Source: Hermodice carunculata (lineage: Eukaryota; Annelida; Polychaeta; Eunicida; Amphinomidae). Taken from it: a stretch of DNA of 64,000 bases. The position numbers and the translations under genes were made by a program. The notes below the pieces were generated by a model. It saw nothing but the letters and a program-made list of their open reading frames with translations, had not been told where the DNA came from and searched no databases. Where the stretch lies: positions 53,880,231 through 53,944,230 of the forward strand of contig OZ026629.1 in NCBI GenBank assembly GCA_964020975.1. Reading direction: 5' to 3'. Shown piece after piece: positions 24,847-41,520 of the stretch (the stretch's first letter is position 1; each line of letters opens with the position of its first letter).

Positions 24847-26188
24847 TCATGCCAGTTCATCCAGGTCTACAGGGGCCTCATGATACCCTTCAAAGACCAA
24901 AGATGGGAAACAGTCACAAACTATGTTGACCACATACGATGGCAAGGGCACTTGGATGTTCTTTCCCCGGAATCCCCAACACCATCAAACGAACTGCCTA
25001 CAGGCAATGTATCTGTAGTGTCTGCAAAAAAAAAGTGTTGACTCTTTGACTAAATACATGCATACTGATAATGAAAGCTTCTATGACAAAACCAGATGCG
25101 TCAGTGCTTGACATTAACTGATTTAGGGGTTTAATATTTGTAAAATATGACATTAGAAAGACTAGGCAAGTGTTGATAAGTGCAGATACACTGTGTAACA
25201 AATGTGCCTGACTCCTTTGATCATTCCCTGGACTCATCAGAGGTTAATGCATACCAGGGTAATAACTGACCACAAGTTCAGCATAACTATGTCTTACACT
25301 CATAACTACAGGGAGTTGATATCTTTCAACCCCACTACTGTCCGTTGTATTGTATTACATTTCTTACAAATAATGTGTGCATTCTCTGCGCTGAATGTCG
25401 GAGTTGTTGCAATCTCAAGCCTGAAGTGTCTTGGTGAATGCAACATTCTTCATAAATATTATGTGCAAAGACATACACATGTATATGTTACAAGATGACA
25501 TTATAGTTTAAGTTGTCTGGTTTCTAGAAAGTTAAATAAGAATGGTAATAATTTCCCTTCCAAAACATGAACATCCATAGTCAAGCTCTTCGGAAGAAGC
25601 CTTCTAAACATCAGTATTATCTAAAACATTTTATCATGATATGATGACTGTGGGCCTATATATTGGAGAAAATACAATGGTAAGGCAAGAAGGGTACAGC
25701 AGACAAAGAGCATGCCCTTTGCTCTTTTAGGCCTAACAGCTTGGAAATATCACAAACAAAAAAAGTTTGGTTTCTGTCATAAGCTTAGTCCCAGCTGATT
25801 ATTACAAGTGTCTGCTTCGGGTACATGTAACAGTCCAACATTGTGCTCTTAAATTTAATAAGGCAGTGGTGAAATAGACATTAAACTCTTGTTTGGAAAC
25901 TGCATGGAATTTATAACAAGCCTAAGAAGAGAAAAGACCCCCCCCCCCTCCTGTGTGAGGGACCAGCCCAAACTCCATATTCCTGTATTGTAGGTAAGCA
26001 CATTCAAGTGCATACCTAGCTAGGCATACTTGTGCAAACCCAGGGTGTGGAGTGATGCACCTGATGTTCATCCCATCGTCTACCTCTTGATTGACTGGCT
26101 CGCTCATTATCCGCTCCAACTCGTCCACTCATGGCAACAAGAGGATTCCTCCTCAGTGGGCATAGGTTGACAAACCTCACACAGGCAT

Positions 26189-29018
<2,830 letters not shown>

Positions 29019-29399
29019 CTCCATGGATTCTGGATCGGCAGCCCTCGCCACTGGCTCATACCGCCACTCAACTAGTGGCAGGTTGACAGATTCCTCAGAA
29101 TATGTTTCCCTCGCACCATCATATAGGCCCAGATCCTCTCCAGACACAAGGGCGTCTGAGAACTCGGAATTGCTGCCACTGTCAGACATGTAATTTTTAT
29201 GTTTTTTTTCTCTCCTTTCCTTAACTTTTATATGTGTAGGTGTAGTTGGTAGCTCACTTTTTCATATGTCTGTCTGAATGGGGACCCACAGCGTTACCTT
29301 GATGTAGCTTTGGGTCCTGACTTTGTATTTTGTGCCATACCCACCAGATGGCGGGTTCATGCAATAAACTATTCGTGTTATCTCGCTTGTCGTCTTCCA

Positions 29400-29520
29400 A
29401 AAGTGTCACACCCGTGACGTCACGAGTGTGCAACCCAATCATCGGCCGTTTCCGTGAACCTGCCTCTTTCGCCCAATAGAGAACCATCACCCAGTGACAT
29501 TTGGCGCGAAAAAATATACG
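29400..29520 (-). promoter_or_regulatory. candidate promoter of the cargo gene, CRE and E2F-like sites
   Basis: About 210-330 bp upstream of the minus-strand ATG, a GC-richer island holds the palindromic CRE TGACGTCA (29,415-29,422), CCAAT words (~29,434 and 29,473) and TTTGGCGCGAAA (29,500-29,511), which fits the E2F consensus TTTSGCGC. These are string matches to known sites. No initiator or TATA box stands out. Confidence 0.5.
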
Positions 29521-29567
29521 CGTGGTATCTGAGTACGATGATTGACAAAACTGAAACTTTAAAGTTA

Positions 29568-29583
29568 TTTTGAGACCTGCCCT
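29568..29583 (-). repeat. Kolobok terminal inverted repeat, right
   Basis: TTTTGAGACCTGCCCT is the exact reverse complement of the left end at 19,547-19,562. Confidence 0.85.
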
Positions 29584-29587
29584 TTAA
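29584..29587. repeat. TTAA target-site duplication, right
   Basis: Matches TTAA at 19,543-19,546 on the other side of the Kolobok element. Confidence 0.85.
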
Positions 29588-29788
29588 AGACCAAATTAGT
29601 TTTGCCCACGACCTAAAAACATTAAACGAGGTAATTTTAATCAGATTTATGATTTTAAACCTGATGAGCTGCTGTATTCAAGTCAATGTGGCTTTGCAGA
29701 AAACCGCGATACCTAACTCGGGGCTATAGTAACTATTTATCGAATATCATTGGATATAGACAGAGGAGACATCGCTTTTCATATATAA

Positions 29789-29789
<1 letters not shown>

Positions 29790-29861
<72 letters not shown>
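29790..29861. repeat. (CA)n-(TA)n microsatellite within the LINE RT frame
   Basis: A CA run followed by a TA run lies exactly between LINE words DIDRGDIAFHI and YTDLSKAFDT, which are nearly adjacent in related RTs. Confidence 0.9.
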
Positions 29862-29865
<4 letters not shown>

Positions 29866-31245
29866 CGGACCTCTCTAAGGCCTTTGACACTTTACATCAT
29901 GATATTTTGTTCTTAAATTAAGTCATTAGGGTGTCAAAGATGTCGCTAGACGTTTTCAAAAGTTATTTGAAATTTAATCTGAAGACCAAAAAAAACCCCA
30001 ACAATTTGTTGGTTGTGAAGGAATTGTGTCCACTGTATGAGATATTCATACAGGTGTTCCTCATGGCTCAGTTTTAGGCCCTTTATTGTTCTTATTTTTT
30101 TTATAAGTGATATTATGTCAGCCTCTTCTGTCTTTAAATTCAAAATTTATGCTGACGATACTACCCTAATTACCAACTTGAGACCTTTTAATCTGTATGG
30201 ATTAAACGATGACACTTCTGAAATAATTAATCTTGAGTTAAATAAGATTAATACCTGGGTTAAAAGTTAATAAATTGTCTCTTGATATTAGGAAAACAAA
30301 GTTTATGACCTTTTACCGACTAAAAAAAATGTGTTACAATCCCCATTCTTAAAATGGACAATATTATAATTGAATGTGTAGATAAATTTCACTTTCTCAG
30401 TCTAGCATTAGATAAATATGTCAGTCAGAGCAACCATATTCAGAAAGGCGCATCCAAAATTTGTCACACAATTGGCATTATGGATAAGTTTAAAAAATAT
30501 CCAACTTCAAATATCTTGCAACTTATTTACAACTCTTTAATTCCCACACGTTTCAATTATTATCTTCTGGACTTCTGAAAATCCCGAAGAAGGCTGTTCG
30601 AATAATAAATCACGGCAATCGCAATGCAAATTCGGAGCTTATCTTTAAATCTGTAAATTTATGGAAATATGTATGTATATATACTTCACAAATTCTGAAA
30701 TTCTATAGTAAATTTAAAAATAATCGGCCTACTTTAATGATTTGTTTGCTACTTCAACAACCCAAGTACACAATCGTGATACTAGGAGTAATACCTTATT
30801 TGTAACACGTACCTAACAATCTTTTGCCAAGAAATGAGACATGAATTAGTACGTACTCTTGATGTAACACCTAAAGCTATAAAACAGGAAGTGCATGCAC
30901 TAAGTGGTTTTGTTTTTCCCAATATGTCGAGAAATATTTTATTTTGAGTTATTATGACCCGTGTAATATTTCTAATTATTATAATTGTACCTCTAATTGA
31001 TTGATCCATTAAGCTTTTTTATTTTTTAATGCACATGATTATCTTTTTGTAGAGCTCATTATTTGTTCGTAGAGTGGCACGCACGATAGTGATCTGTCAA
31101 AAGTCTTAGTGCGTGTCGCCCTGACCAAAGTTTGTTGGTATGGCTGCACCAGTTCCTCTTTGTGTTTTGATAATTCTTTGGTTGTACATACTTCTATTTT
31201 TTGTGTTTATTTATTTGGTCGAGTAAACATACCTGAACTTGAACA

Positions 31246-32889
31246 CGTTCAGAGTCTCAGAAAAGAATGAATCCTGGGTAAACAATTGCACTTCACTGAG
31301 TCTTTTGTGTCTTTTCCTTTGTCCAAGAGCTTGGGCTTCATGCGATGTGGCTCTTTGAATCTACAGACACACTTGATAAACCAACGCTCCATGCGATGTG
31401 GCTCATTGAACCTACAGACACACTTGATAAACCAACTGAAAACATGCTACAAACTGTTGGCTGATAACAACTTACAAAACGAATAATGTACCTTGTTTTT
31501 CATATAACATACAATCATGATCGAAGTATTTTAGCTCAAAATATATTAGTTACAGTAATTTCAGCAAGAAATATAAAATAAAATTAATGTATGTTACTCT
31601 TTGTAGCGTTCACAAATACTTGAAAATCGCTAATTATAGCTCAACCTTACATTTGTGGCAAATGAGAATGAATCCACATAATATTTGCAAACTATAGGTC
31701 CTTATCTCGTGAAATAAATTCAAATTCTGAATGTTCTTACACTTTTTTGGGGGGTAAAATCACGAAAAACGGCTCTCATTTTGGACTGCACAGGGCTATC
31801 GGGCAACAACAGGGCTTAAAAGTTGTCAAGCGATCTATAGCAAGATAACAACACGGTTGTCACTTTTTGCAACCATTGGGAACCGAACCATGAAAATATT
31901 GCCATTTCAAATTATGGGTCGCCTGACTAATATCTACCACCAATTTGATAGTCAGGTAGGCCCTGAGCATATTTACATCAAATGGGTGCCCTAGGGGCAG
32001 ACATGACTCAACAAGTGCAGGGAAGTAAATGGGGGTATGAAACACAAAACTGTAATATTTTGAGACTGTAGGTCTGACATGCAGAATAAATTAATTTGCT
32101 GAACCATCACCTGTCACTTTTCAATATTGTCAAGACCCTAAGAATCAAATGTCCGAATAACATGAACATGTTGGTATTCGATACCAAGAGGCAGTCAAAA
32201 TGATGGATGATGCAACTACGGCTTCTGCTGTCAATGTAGAATGTCTTACAAAGGTTGCATTCAATTATGATGAAAACCACCCAAATGAACGGTCGGGATA
32301 TATGGAATATTTGTAGTTGTGTTTGAACCTTGTGAAATGTATCAGTGTTGAAACTTAAAGGCAGCCTATACTCAAAACGATTACAATTTCATATTGAACC
32401 ACCTTCAACTACTCATTCGTATTTTACCCATTTAAGCAGAATTACCACCGTCACTCTGCCCAAAAAAACAACAGTAGAACAAGCATCATATATTAAAGTC
32501 CTCATCTGCCGCAAAACAATCCTCCTTGTATAAAAGACGAAATTCGCATGAACAGTTATTCTGGGTTTAATACATTATACTAATTGTTACAAAGATGTAA
32601 ATATAATACCGAGCTTGTACGTATGTAAGAGCTAAACTTGTTTATTTTGTAGTAATAATGTGATAACAAAAGTAATAAATTTATAATATCTTGAAAAAAT
32701 GTCTGGTCTTTCTACCTGATATAATAAAATACAAATGAATTATGATGGTTTTTTTCAGGTGGTCTGAGCAATGGTCATTTTTGAAATCCTTGGTTTGGGT
32801 CATACAAGACCCATTTTTGTTTTATACCATTAAGTAGTAAACCACAGTTATTGCATATTTTTTATACACATATGTTGCTTGTGTTGTTT
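31246..32889. other. no confident gene; small 51-bp duplication
   Basis: Apart from the tandem duplication at 31,339-31,438 (listed separately) I see only short anonymous frames. Upstream parts of the PIN/FEN1-like protein starting at ~32,890 may lie here but are not recognisable. Confidence 0.5.
31339..31438 (+). repeat. 51-bp tandem duplication
   Basis: Two near-identical 51-bp units start at 31,339 and 31,390. One frame repeats MRCGSLNLQTHLINQ twice because 51 is a multiple of three. The 66-codon frame around it is not recognised. Confidence 0.8.
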
Positions 32890-35800
32890 TTTTGTCAAAT
32901 AAATGCATTCTGCACGCTGAGTTCAGCAGCATGCTTGGTGGCAAGACCTGGCTGAAGGCTATTCAGCATTGGTATATATGTGACAGAAATAATGTTACAG
33001 GAGAAACCACACACGAAGCCATATTAAAAAAGCTGGGGTGTGCCTGTTCGACTGATATTGGCCATCTCTGGGTAGACAGTTTCAGATGCACAGTATTGTT
33101 TGCATGGGTTTTGTTAGAGTAGCTAGAAAGGGCAACTATTTGCTGCACATGTATTGCTTGCACTTGAATCCATTTTGAAGACAACCAGATGAGAAAGCAA
33201 TTTTACTGGCTCACATGGTCATCATGTGTGCAGACAAGAATCAAAGCAGGAATGCTGTTCTTGTTGATCTGTTGGAAAGTAAACAATAAAATGGATTGAC
33301 AAGTTTCCCCTGATCAGATAGCATTCTGGGTATTGTCTTACCATGTTTGTAACTCTGTATCTCTAACTATGAATGACACGTTTAATGATCGTAGACAAGT
33401 GGGAAACACGTAAAAGATGGATGGGAAAGTAAATAACTGAATAGAAGGATATTCTGTTCGACATTGTCAATTAGTTTGTGACGTATGGAATGGGTTAAGG
33501 TGGAAGGTCTGAAGCCGCACCTTCAGATAACCTCTAATCACTTTTTCATATTTTTGGATAGTCTAATACTTAAACTACATGCTCCCAAAAACTCAGATGT
33601 GTGAACATAAAATTTATATGAGATAATTGATCTCTAGACTTTTGTTTACAATGAAAAGTTTAAACAGTGACGGACACATGGCTTTGTTTGCATGGGCATG
33701 ATAATGAACCATGTCATTGTTTACACAGTCATTAGTCCATGACCGCTGGAAACCAATTGAGCTATTGACAAGGGTCACTCACAGGAAACCATTAGCCGTG
33801 GAGCTAAGAATAAGCCAGTTCAGACAAATCACTACCATTGTTCTGATTACTTTGAAATTCTCTATTGATGTAAAAACAAATTAGCACAATCCACTTACTG
33901 GTCCCCAAATATGGAAAGCCACATGTGAACCCACACCCGAACAAGCCAAGTGTGGTGTTCCCAAGTTCAAAAAGTCGAGATTTAAGCCACAAAATATACT
34001 TTTGTTTAATGACAACATCACAGAGGTAAAGCTACAAGTATATTTCACACAATAATTAAAACACAGGACAGAAGAAATGAGTATGTGTCATATTACAGCC
34101 ATAAATGCGTAAGAATAGGCAATTTTTTCTTTCAATGCCATTTTCTGGGAACTGTTTTTTGCTCAACCTCTGCAATTTGTGTCTCACCTCACAAACATAC
34201 AAATTGCCCTATCACATTAAAATCAATGGACATTAAAAGAAAAATATCATATCCAGGAACGGTTCCCAGGATTTTTTTTTCTGACAACCCCTTCCGTGAC
34301 TTTTGGAGCAATTTATTGAAGGAAAATGAACAACCTGTCAGAACTAAATTAAAAATTTTATAACTTTTTATTTATGCTATTTCAGGACTAACCATTGAAT
34401 TCGATCCTAGACATGGATATATATTTTAAATTTATTCTGATTTCAACTGGAAAAAAAACAATTTTGTGTGACTTCTGCACGAAAAATGTGAAAATCCTAC
34501 CATGTTGGAAATAATGCTATAAAATCTCAAAAAATTGCAATCCTGCAAAAAAACTCTATGCATATAAATCTATGGATATGTAGTAATCAGAAAATATATA
34601 GGTTCAATGTACTTGTGAAAAAATTAAATGGGTAATTGCGATGCAAAGTTGCCAGTCTCACTGCGCACTAGCTTCACAGCTTCCACCTTAAACCTACAAT
34701 GCCCTGCCCTTGAGAGGTGCATGAGAAAATAATTCATGAGTGCCCTATCAGAAGGTTTATACAACCCCAACCAGTAAAAAACAATAACCACGTGGACCAT
34801 GAAAAAGGAAATGAAGGTAGAAAATAAATACATGTACGATATGGAGAAGCTATATGACAGGCTGTTTGTAGTGTCACAAACACGAGCTACAACCCTTGAT
34901 AGCTGCCTGTCATTTGAGCTGCAGAACTTCTCAATACAATCTTCTATGATTATAGTACATAATGGGAAATGCAAAGTCATTATTGCTACACGAGCTTGGA
35001 ATCAGGTGTGTAGATAATAGTGAAATGCTGTTTGTGCCATAAATGGGGGTGAGATGTATGTTAAACCATGGACCAAATTGGAAAAAGTTGATAATTTGCA
35101 GAACGTCACAAGTACAGTGGCAAAAAGTCATGACGTAATATTGATTTTTGATAGAAAGATTGAAGGAACTATTAAAACACACAAGAACAGCAGCAACGAC
35201 AGCAGTATGCTCTTTACTCTTCCTTTATGCAGACATAAATCTGCCTGAAACACACACCATCATGCAGGATCTCCATGACAGGAGACAGCGTATAAAGGTG
35301 TTTTACACCGAGAACAGTGGATATGGCGAGTAAAGGGAACTTAGCTTTCCATGATGAAGTAGCTGGCTGCAACACCATCATCCTTTATTTATGAAAAACT
35401 TTGGGGACACAACTTGGAAATGGCACTCTGAGATATTTTTGTATTGTTAGGGTCCTATTGCTGAAAGTGGATCCTGTGTGAGTGTTAATTATCAAATCAG
35501 TTGAGTAATTGGCATCTGTGCCAAAACAAGGTAGCTTAGTGACAAGTCTCAACAATTGTATTGTATTTGTATTACTTGTGAAACTGCAACCTATCGGATG
35601 GTAAAAGACAAAGTATTTGCCGTATCAATTCTAAGGAAAATATGATGTTGACCTGGAGATAAAATTTTTGGGGACAAAGCCCCTGATGATGTCATCATAG
35701 CAAGACGTGGGCTTATTACCCTCCAAAACAACCCCATATTTCCATAAAGCAATTGAGATACCACATCACTGCAAGTGAAAAAGACACCCTTGAGGTCAAA

Positions 35801-36103
35801 AGTCTGCCTGCCATTGTATTAAAATCTGCACATTTAATGAACTCATCTACAAACCATGTTTTGGCGATCTACTGGTAAGATGGGACTGCCATTGCTATCA
35901 CCTTTGGAGACATTGTGTGGAACATTGTCAATGTAGCATCTTTTTTTTTGCACTGGTGTATCTGAAGATGTTCCACTTCAACTTTTGAAAGTAGTAAAAT
36001 GTGGTTGTAATACTGTCAAGCCTATGCCAGGAATATTTGTTCTTGTCAGACAGCTGGTGTATCCTGCAACTCTTTGACAGAGTATACAGCACAAGACAAC
36101 TGA
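32890..36103 (+). pseudogene. second, eroded PIN/FEN1-like family copy
   Basis: Plus-strand pieces appear in family order: AEFSSMLGGKTWLKAIQ then DIGHLWVDSF (32,910-33,090), KGNYLLHMYCLH (~33,127), KLYDRLFVVSQTRATTLDS with CLSFELQNF (~34,850-34,930), and the C-terminal part GVSEDVPLQLLKVVKCGCN (35,955-36,014) plus a Cys-rich tail NICSCQTAGVSC (~36,034), stopping at 36,101-36,103. The same family lies at 17.28-18.96 kb on the other strand, but the two copies keep mostly different segments. This one retains N-proximal parts missing from the first, while the central nuclease-like core is not recognisable here. Long blank stretches between pieces (33.2-34.8 and 35.0-35.95 kb) are insertions or complete decay. 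Confidence 0.55.
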
Positions 36104-36394
36104 CATATCTAGACACATTGAGGTGGATTCCGACAGTGAAAACAGGTATAAGAACCTATAGTTCAGAAAAACATTACATATATTCATACATTTCAACCCA
36201 ACAATGACAGCAGAGAGATTCAAGAGTTACCAAAGCATCGACATTCATCTTCCAATACCAATGTGAAGATAAAAAATTCAGTCCTGACTTGAGACACGAA
36301 GTCACCCATAAACCCATGACTCCATCAGCCCCTTTTCAAATCCTGTGAAATCTTACCAATCTAACTCAGAGCAAAAGTCCGGACTGTATCATTA

Positions 36395-36855
36395 GCCCAG
36401 AAAACACTCATTGGGCTTACTCCTGGATACATGTCAGAACTATTTCAGCACCAGATGGATGACAACTCAAGAATAACCAAATATAGCCTTTAAAACAAAT
36501 TGTCTGTATCCCGACGTAATCTATGTGTGAGTCATAGGTCTTTTAGCTAACGTGGAGCTTTAGAGTACTATAAGTTACCAAGCCATGTCCAGGCATGTCG
36601 TTCATTATCATCTTTTGAGTGCCATGCCTTCAAGTATTTTATGGATTCTGTGTAAACTAGACCATATCTATACAATGTGTTTAATACTTTAAGTATTTTA
36701 AATGTTGCACTATTTATATCACACTGTAAATACTATGCACCTTTTACCAGAAGGCCCTGTCTAAGATAAGGGTATCCCTTAACAGGTGCTGTAATATGTA
36801 CAGTTTTATATGTTTGTGTTTTTACCCTCTACAAATAAAGTATCTTATTTACTTA
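36395..36855 (+). mobile_element. LINE 3' end (CR1/Jockey-like)
   Basis: Frames read LTPGYMSELFQHQMDD, SVSRRNLCVSHRSFS, GALEYYKLPSHVQACRS and FECHAFKYFMDSV. This is the usual C-terminus ('LTPxYISELL...LWNxLP...FKxxLK') of CR1-like ORF2. A 3' UTR then reads CTAAGATAAGGGTATCCCTT and ends with AAATAAAGTATCTTATTTA (~36,831-36,849), a LINE-style tail. It is degenerate, with several stops. Confidence 0.65.
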
Positions 36856-36861
36856 CATGAA

Positions 36862-39254
<2,393 letters not shown>

Positions 39255-39262
<8 letters not shown>

Positions 39263-39480
39263 AACTACAGACTTGGAATTTTTTATGTAGGACATAAAAC
39301 CTCTTAAACCATCACGGTAGATAGTGCATACCTTTTTATCTTTGTTGCTGGTGATAAATTCTGTTGTGTATGAAAAATATTTCAAAGGTTTGAGAGGGCT
39401 GGTTTGAAACCGGTGGTGGCCTTTAATGGGCAATTGCCTGTGTAAAGTCAGGAGTGAAATTTAATAATAGAGATAGTTTA
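39255..39480. repeat. local repeat family R, copies flanking the LINE 5' side
   Basis: Bases 39,258-39,275 match the inverted copy on the other side of the LINE. From about 39,368 a plus-oriented copy reads AAAAATATTTCAAAGGTTTG, GAGAGGGCTGG and GGCCTTTAATGGGCAATTGC, like the units at 41.3 and 44.3 kb. Confidence 0.6.
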
Positions 39481-40161
39481 AAACTTCCAACATTAAAAGT
39501 ACTCTAAGCTGTATTCCACATGATATTAATGATATCAAATAATGGCAAAACAAGCATAATTTGAAGTTAGAAGCGCAGAATGTCACCTGTGTTAATTGTT
39601 ATCCACTGATACTTTTCAGACTTTTGACTGCTGCAGTCATCTGCCAGATCTAAGAACTTATGTATTGCACTTGTCTCATAACCACCGCTAGCGCTGGTGA
39701 TCTAAAATTGCTTGTAATATACTTTACACTGGCATGCCTCTCCCCCGAATATCATATTACGAGGAAGTCACCCGGAAGTGCAGATCCTATAGTTCGCGTC
39801 ACCCCTTTCAGGTTAAAACAAGGTGGTTTTACAAGTACATACATGTCCATTTGTATAATGTCAGGGCTGATGATCAATACAGACATTTAGGGAATCACTT
39901 CAATTTACTCACGGTATATATAAGTAAGGGGACGGTACAAAGATCAGACGTGTGCATGTTTCTGAACTTCAGTACCTCCAGCTATATCTGCCCTCCATTT
40001 TATAAAAAAAAAAACAAACTGGCACATGAAGGTTATCTTACAGGTCAATGGCGTTCTGTTGTACGTAAGCAGTTGCATGTTGCATGAATACATATTTCTT
40101 ACCCGAGGTAATGGTTGAAGGCATTACAAGTACCTGAAACAGACAACACAATTATCACAGT
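39481..40161. other. no gene seen
   Basis: Short anonymous frames only. This spacer lies between copies of repeat family R. Confidence 0.5.
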
Positions 40162-40350
40162 ATGAAACCCTTCAGATAGAATGGATTTCCCATAGAGAAA
40201 GCTTGAAGAAACAACTCATATCAATTATCCAAAGATGAAGCCCTTCAGATGGAACAGGTTCTCAAATATAATTTGTTCCAAGAAACAACTTATATCTATT
40301 TTCCAATATGAAGCCCATTAAATGGAACAGGTTTTTAAAGATGCAAATTT
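40162..40350. repeat. 73-bp tandem repeat, about 2.5 units
   Basis: ATGAARCCC words start units at 40,162, 40,235 and 40,308, exactly 73 bp apart. Shared words include TTCAGATRGAA, GAAACAACT and ATATC-ATT-TCCAA. The third unit is partial. Confidence 0.85.
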
Positions 40351-40848
40351 CTTACTTTTATCACACACCATTTTCAAAATGTTACATGTTCTGAGAAATT
40401 GATGAAGGCCAGTTGCTATTTCCTAGGTTATATCACTGATACAATGGTACTGTTTTTTTTGCTTATACAAGGAATTTAGAAACTCTTTTACTCTGTTTCC
40501 TGGGGTTATTTCTTTTGACTACGCATCATCAACAGATACGTTTAACAGCAAAGAACATGTTCCTAGTGCATAAGGTACAAATATTCATATATGTTGCCAC
40601 CAATATATACAGTTTACAAAATAGGAGATACACAGTTAACACAGAGTTTAGACAGACGTACAAAACAATGGACCTTACTGTGTCAGTGGCCACTTGCATT
40701 GCTGTTTTTCCTTACCACTAAGAAGATTCATCAAAGGCAAATTACTGTAAGTAAGCAAGATAAGATATGGCGAATAAGCATATGGCAATTTTTTCCACTT
40801 CTTTTGGAACGATTTGTTTTCTGTGTTTTACTTCCCTCTCATTGCTTA

Positions 40849-41520
40849 GAAGACTGATTTAAAACCACCAGTTGCCTTATATGTGTAACTGCCTATCTCA
40901 AGTTAATATGGAATGAAATCCATTTCTTCCCAGTAGTATTGGAAGATGCATGTTGATGTTTTGATAGGCAAATCTCTGCTTGTTCCTGTATTTAACTTGC
41001 TGTTATTGTAGGGTTAGAATTTATGAATATGGGTGATTTTTTCTGAACTATATTTTATAAAAACTTCATTGGCTTGGTTGTGCTCCAGGCTGTCTTCTAC
41101 GTCTTCTAGAGGTAAATTGTTTTAGTAATATTCCAGACTCGTTAACATTACGAAAACGATGTAAGCTACTTTTTATTGTTGCTAACTCAGCTGACTGACA
41201 AGTCAGGACAAGCTGAAAGTGGCAGGCTTAATATGTCTCTTTTTATCTTTGGTACAAAGGATATATTTTGGGTTTTAAGTGGTGAATCCTATATGCTTTG
41301 GAAAAAAGGTGTGTTGTTAATGAAGAATGGTTCATGGGTTGAGAGGACCAATTTAAAACTACCAGTTGCCTTTAATGGGGGACTGCCTGTCTCAAGTCGG
41401 GGCTGAAATTTATTTATTCACGTTGGTATTTATGTTTTGCTGACTGTTGAGTCACTGCCTTTTGCTGTATTTAACTTTGCCCTGATAGTTGAGTTGATAT
41501 TTAATGGATACGTTTGATGT
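40849..41520 (+). repeat. local repeat family R, units 1-2
   Basis: Unit 1 (from ~40,849) is partial. Unit 2 begins ATTGTTGCTAACTCAGCTGA at 41,175. Shared blocks are GGYTTTAAACCACCAGTTRCC, 'GTCTCAAGTCRGG.TGAAAT' and 'TATTGGAAGATG.ATGTTGATG'. Diverged and non-coding. Confidence 0.75.

Larger units (their letters stand above)
29584..31245 (+). mobile_element. LINE reverse transcriptase, 3' piece and tail
   Basis: This continues the LINE interrupted at 19,546. Downstream of TTAA (29,584-29,587) the RT reads RP, then LLYSSQCGFAENRDT, YTDLSKAFDTLHHDIL (~29,863), a 'VPHGSVLGPLLF'-like stretch (~30,052), KIYADDTTLITNL (30,145; the YADD catalytic motif), LNKINTWVKS, FMTFYRL and IIYNSLIPTRFNYYLLDF-like sequence to ~30,575. 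The 3' end carries GAGTAAACATACCTGAACTTGAAC at about 31,220-31,243, typical of Jockey/CR1-like tails. Numerous stops and frame changes mark it as old. Its only long intact frames are 30,037-30,270 and 30,354-30,578. Confidence 0.75.

Noticed and set aside
40162-40350. Regular 73-bp spacing as a CRISPR-like array
   Set aside because: Whole units, not short repeats with unique spacers, are repeated, and the context is an animal genome.
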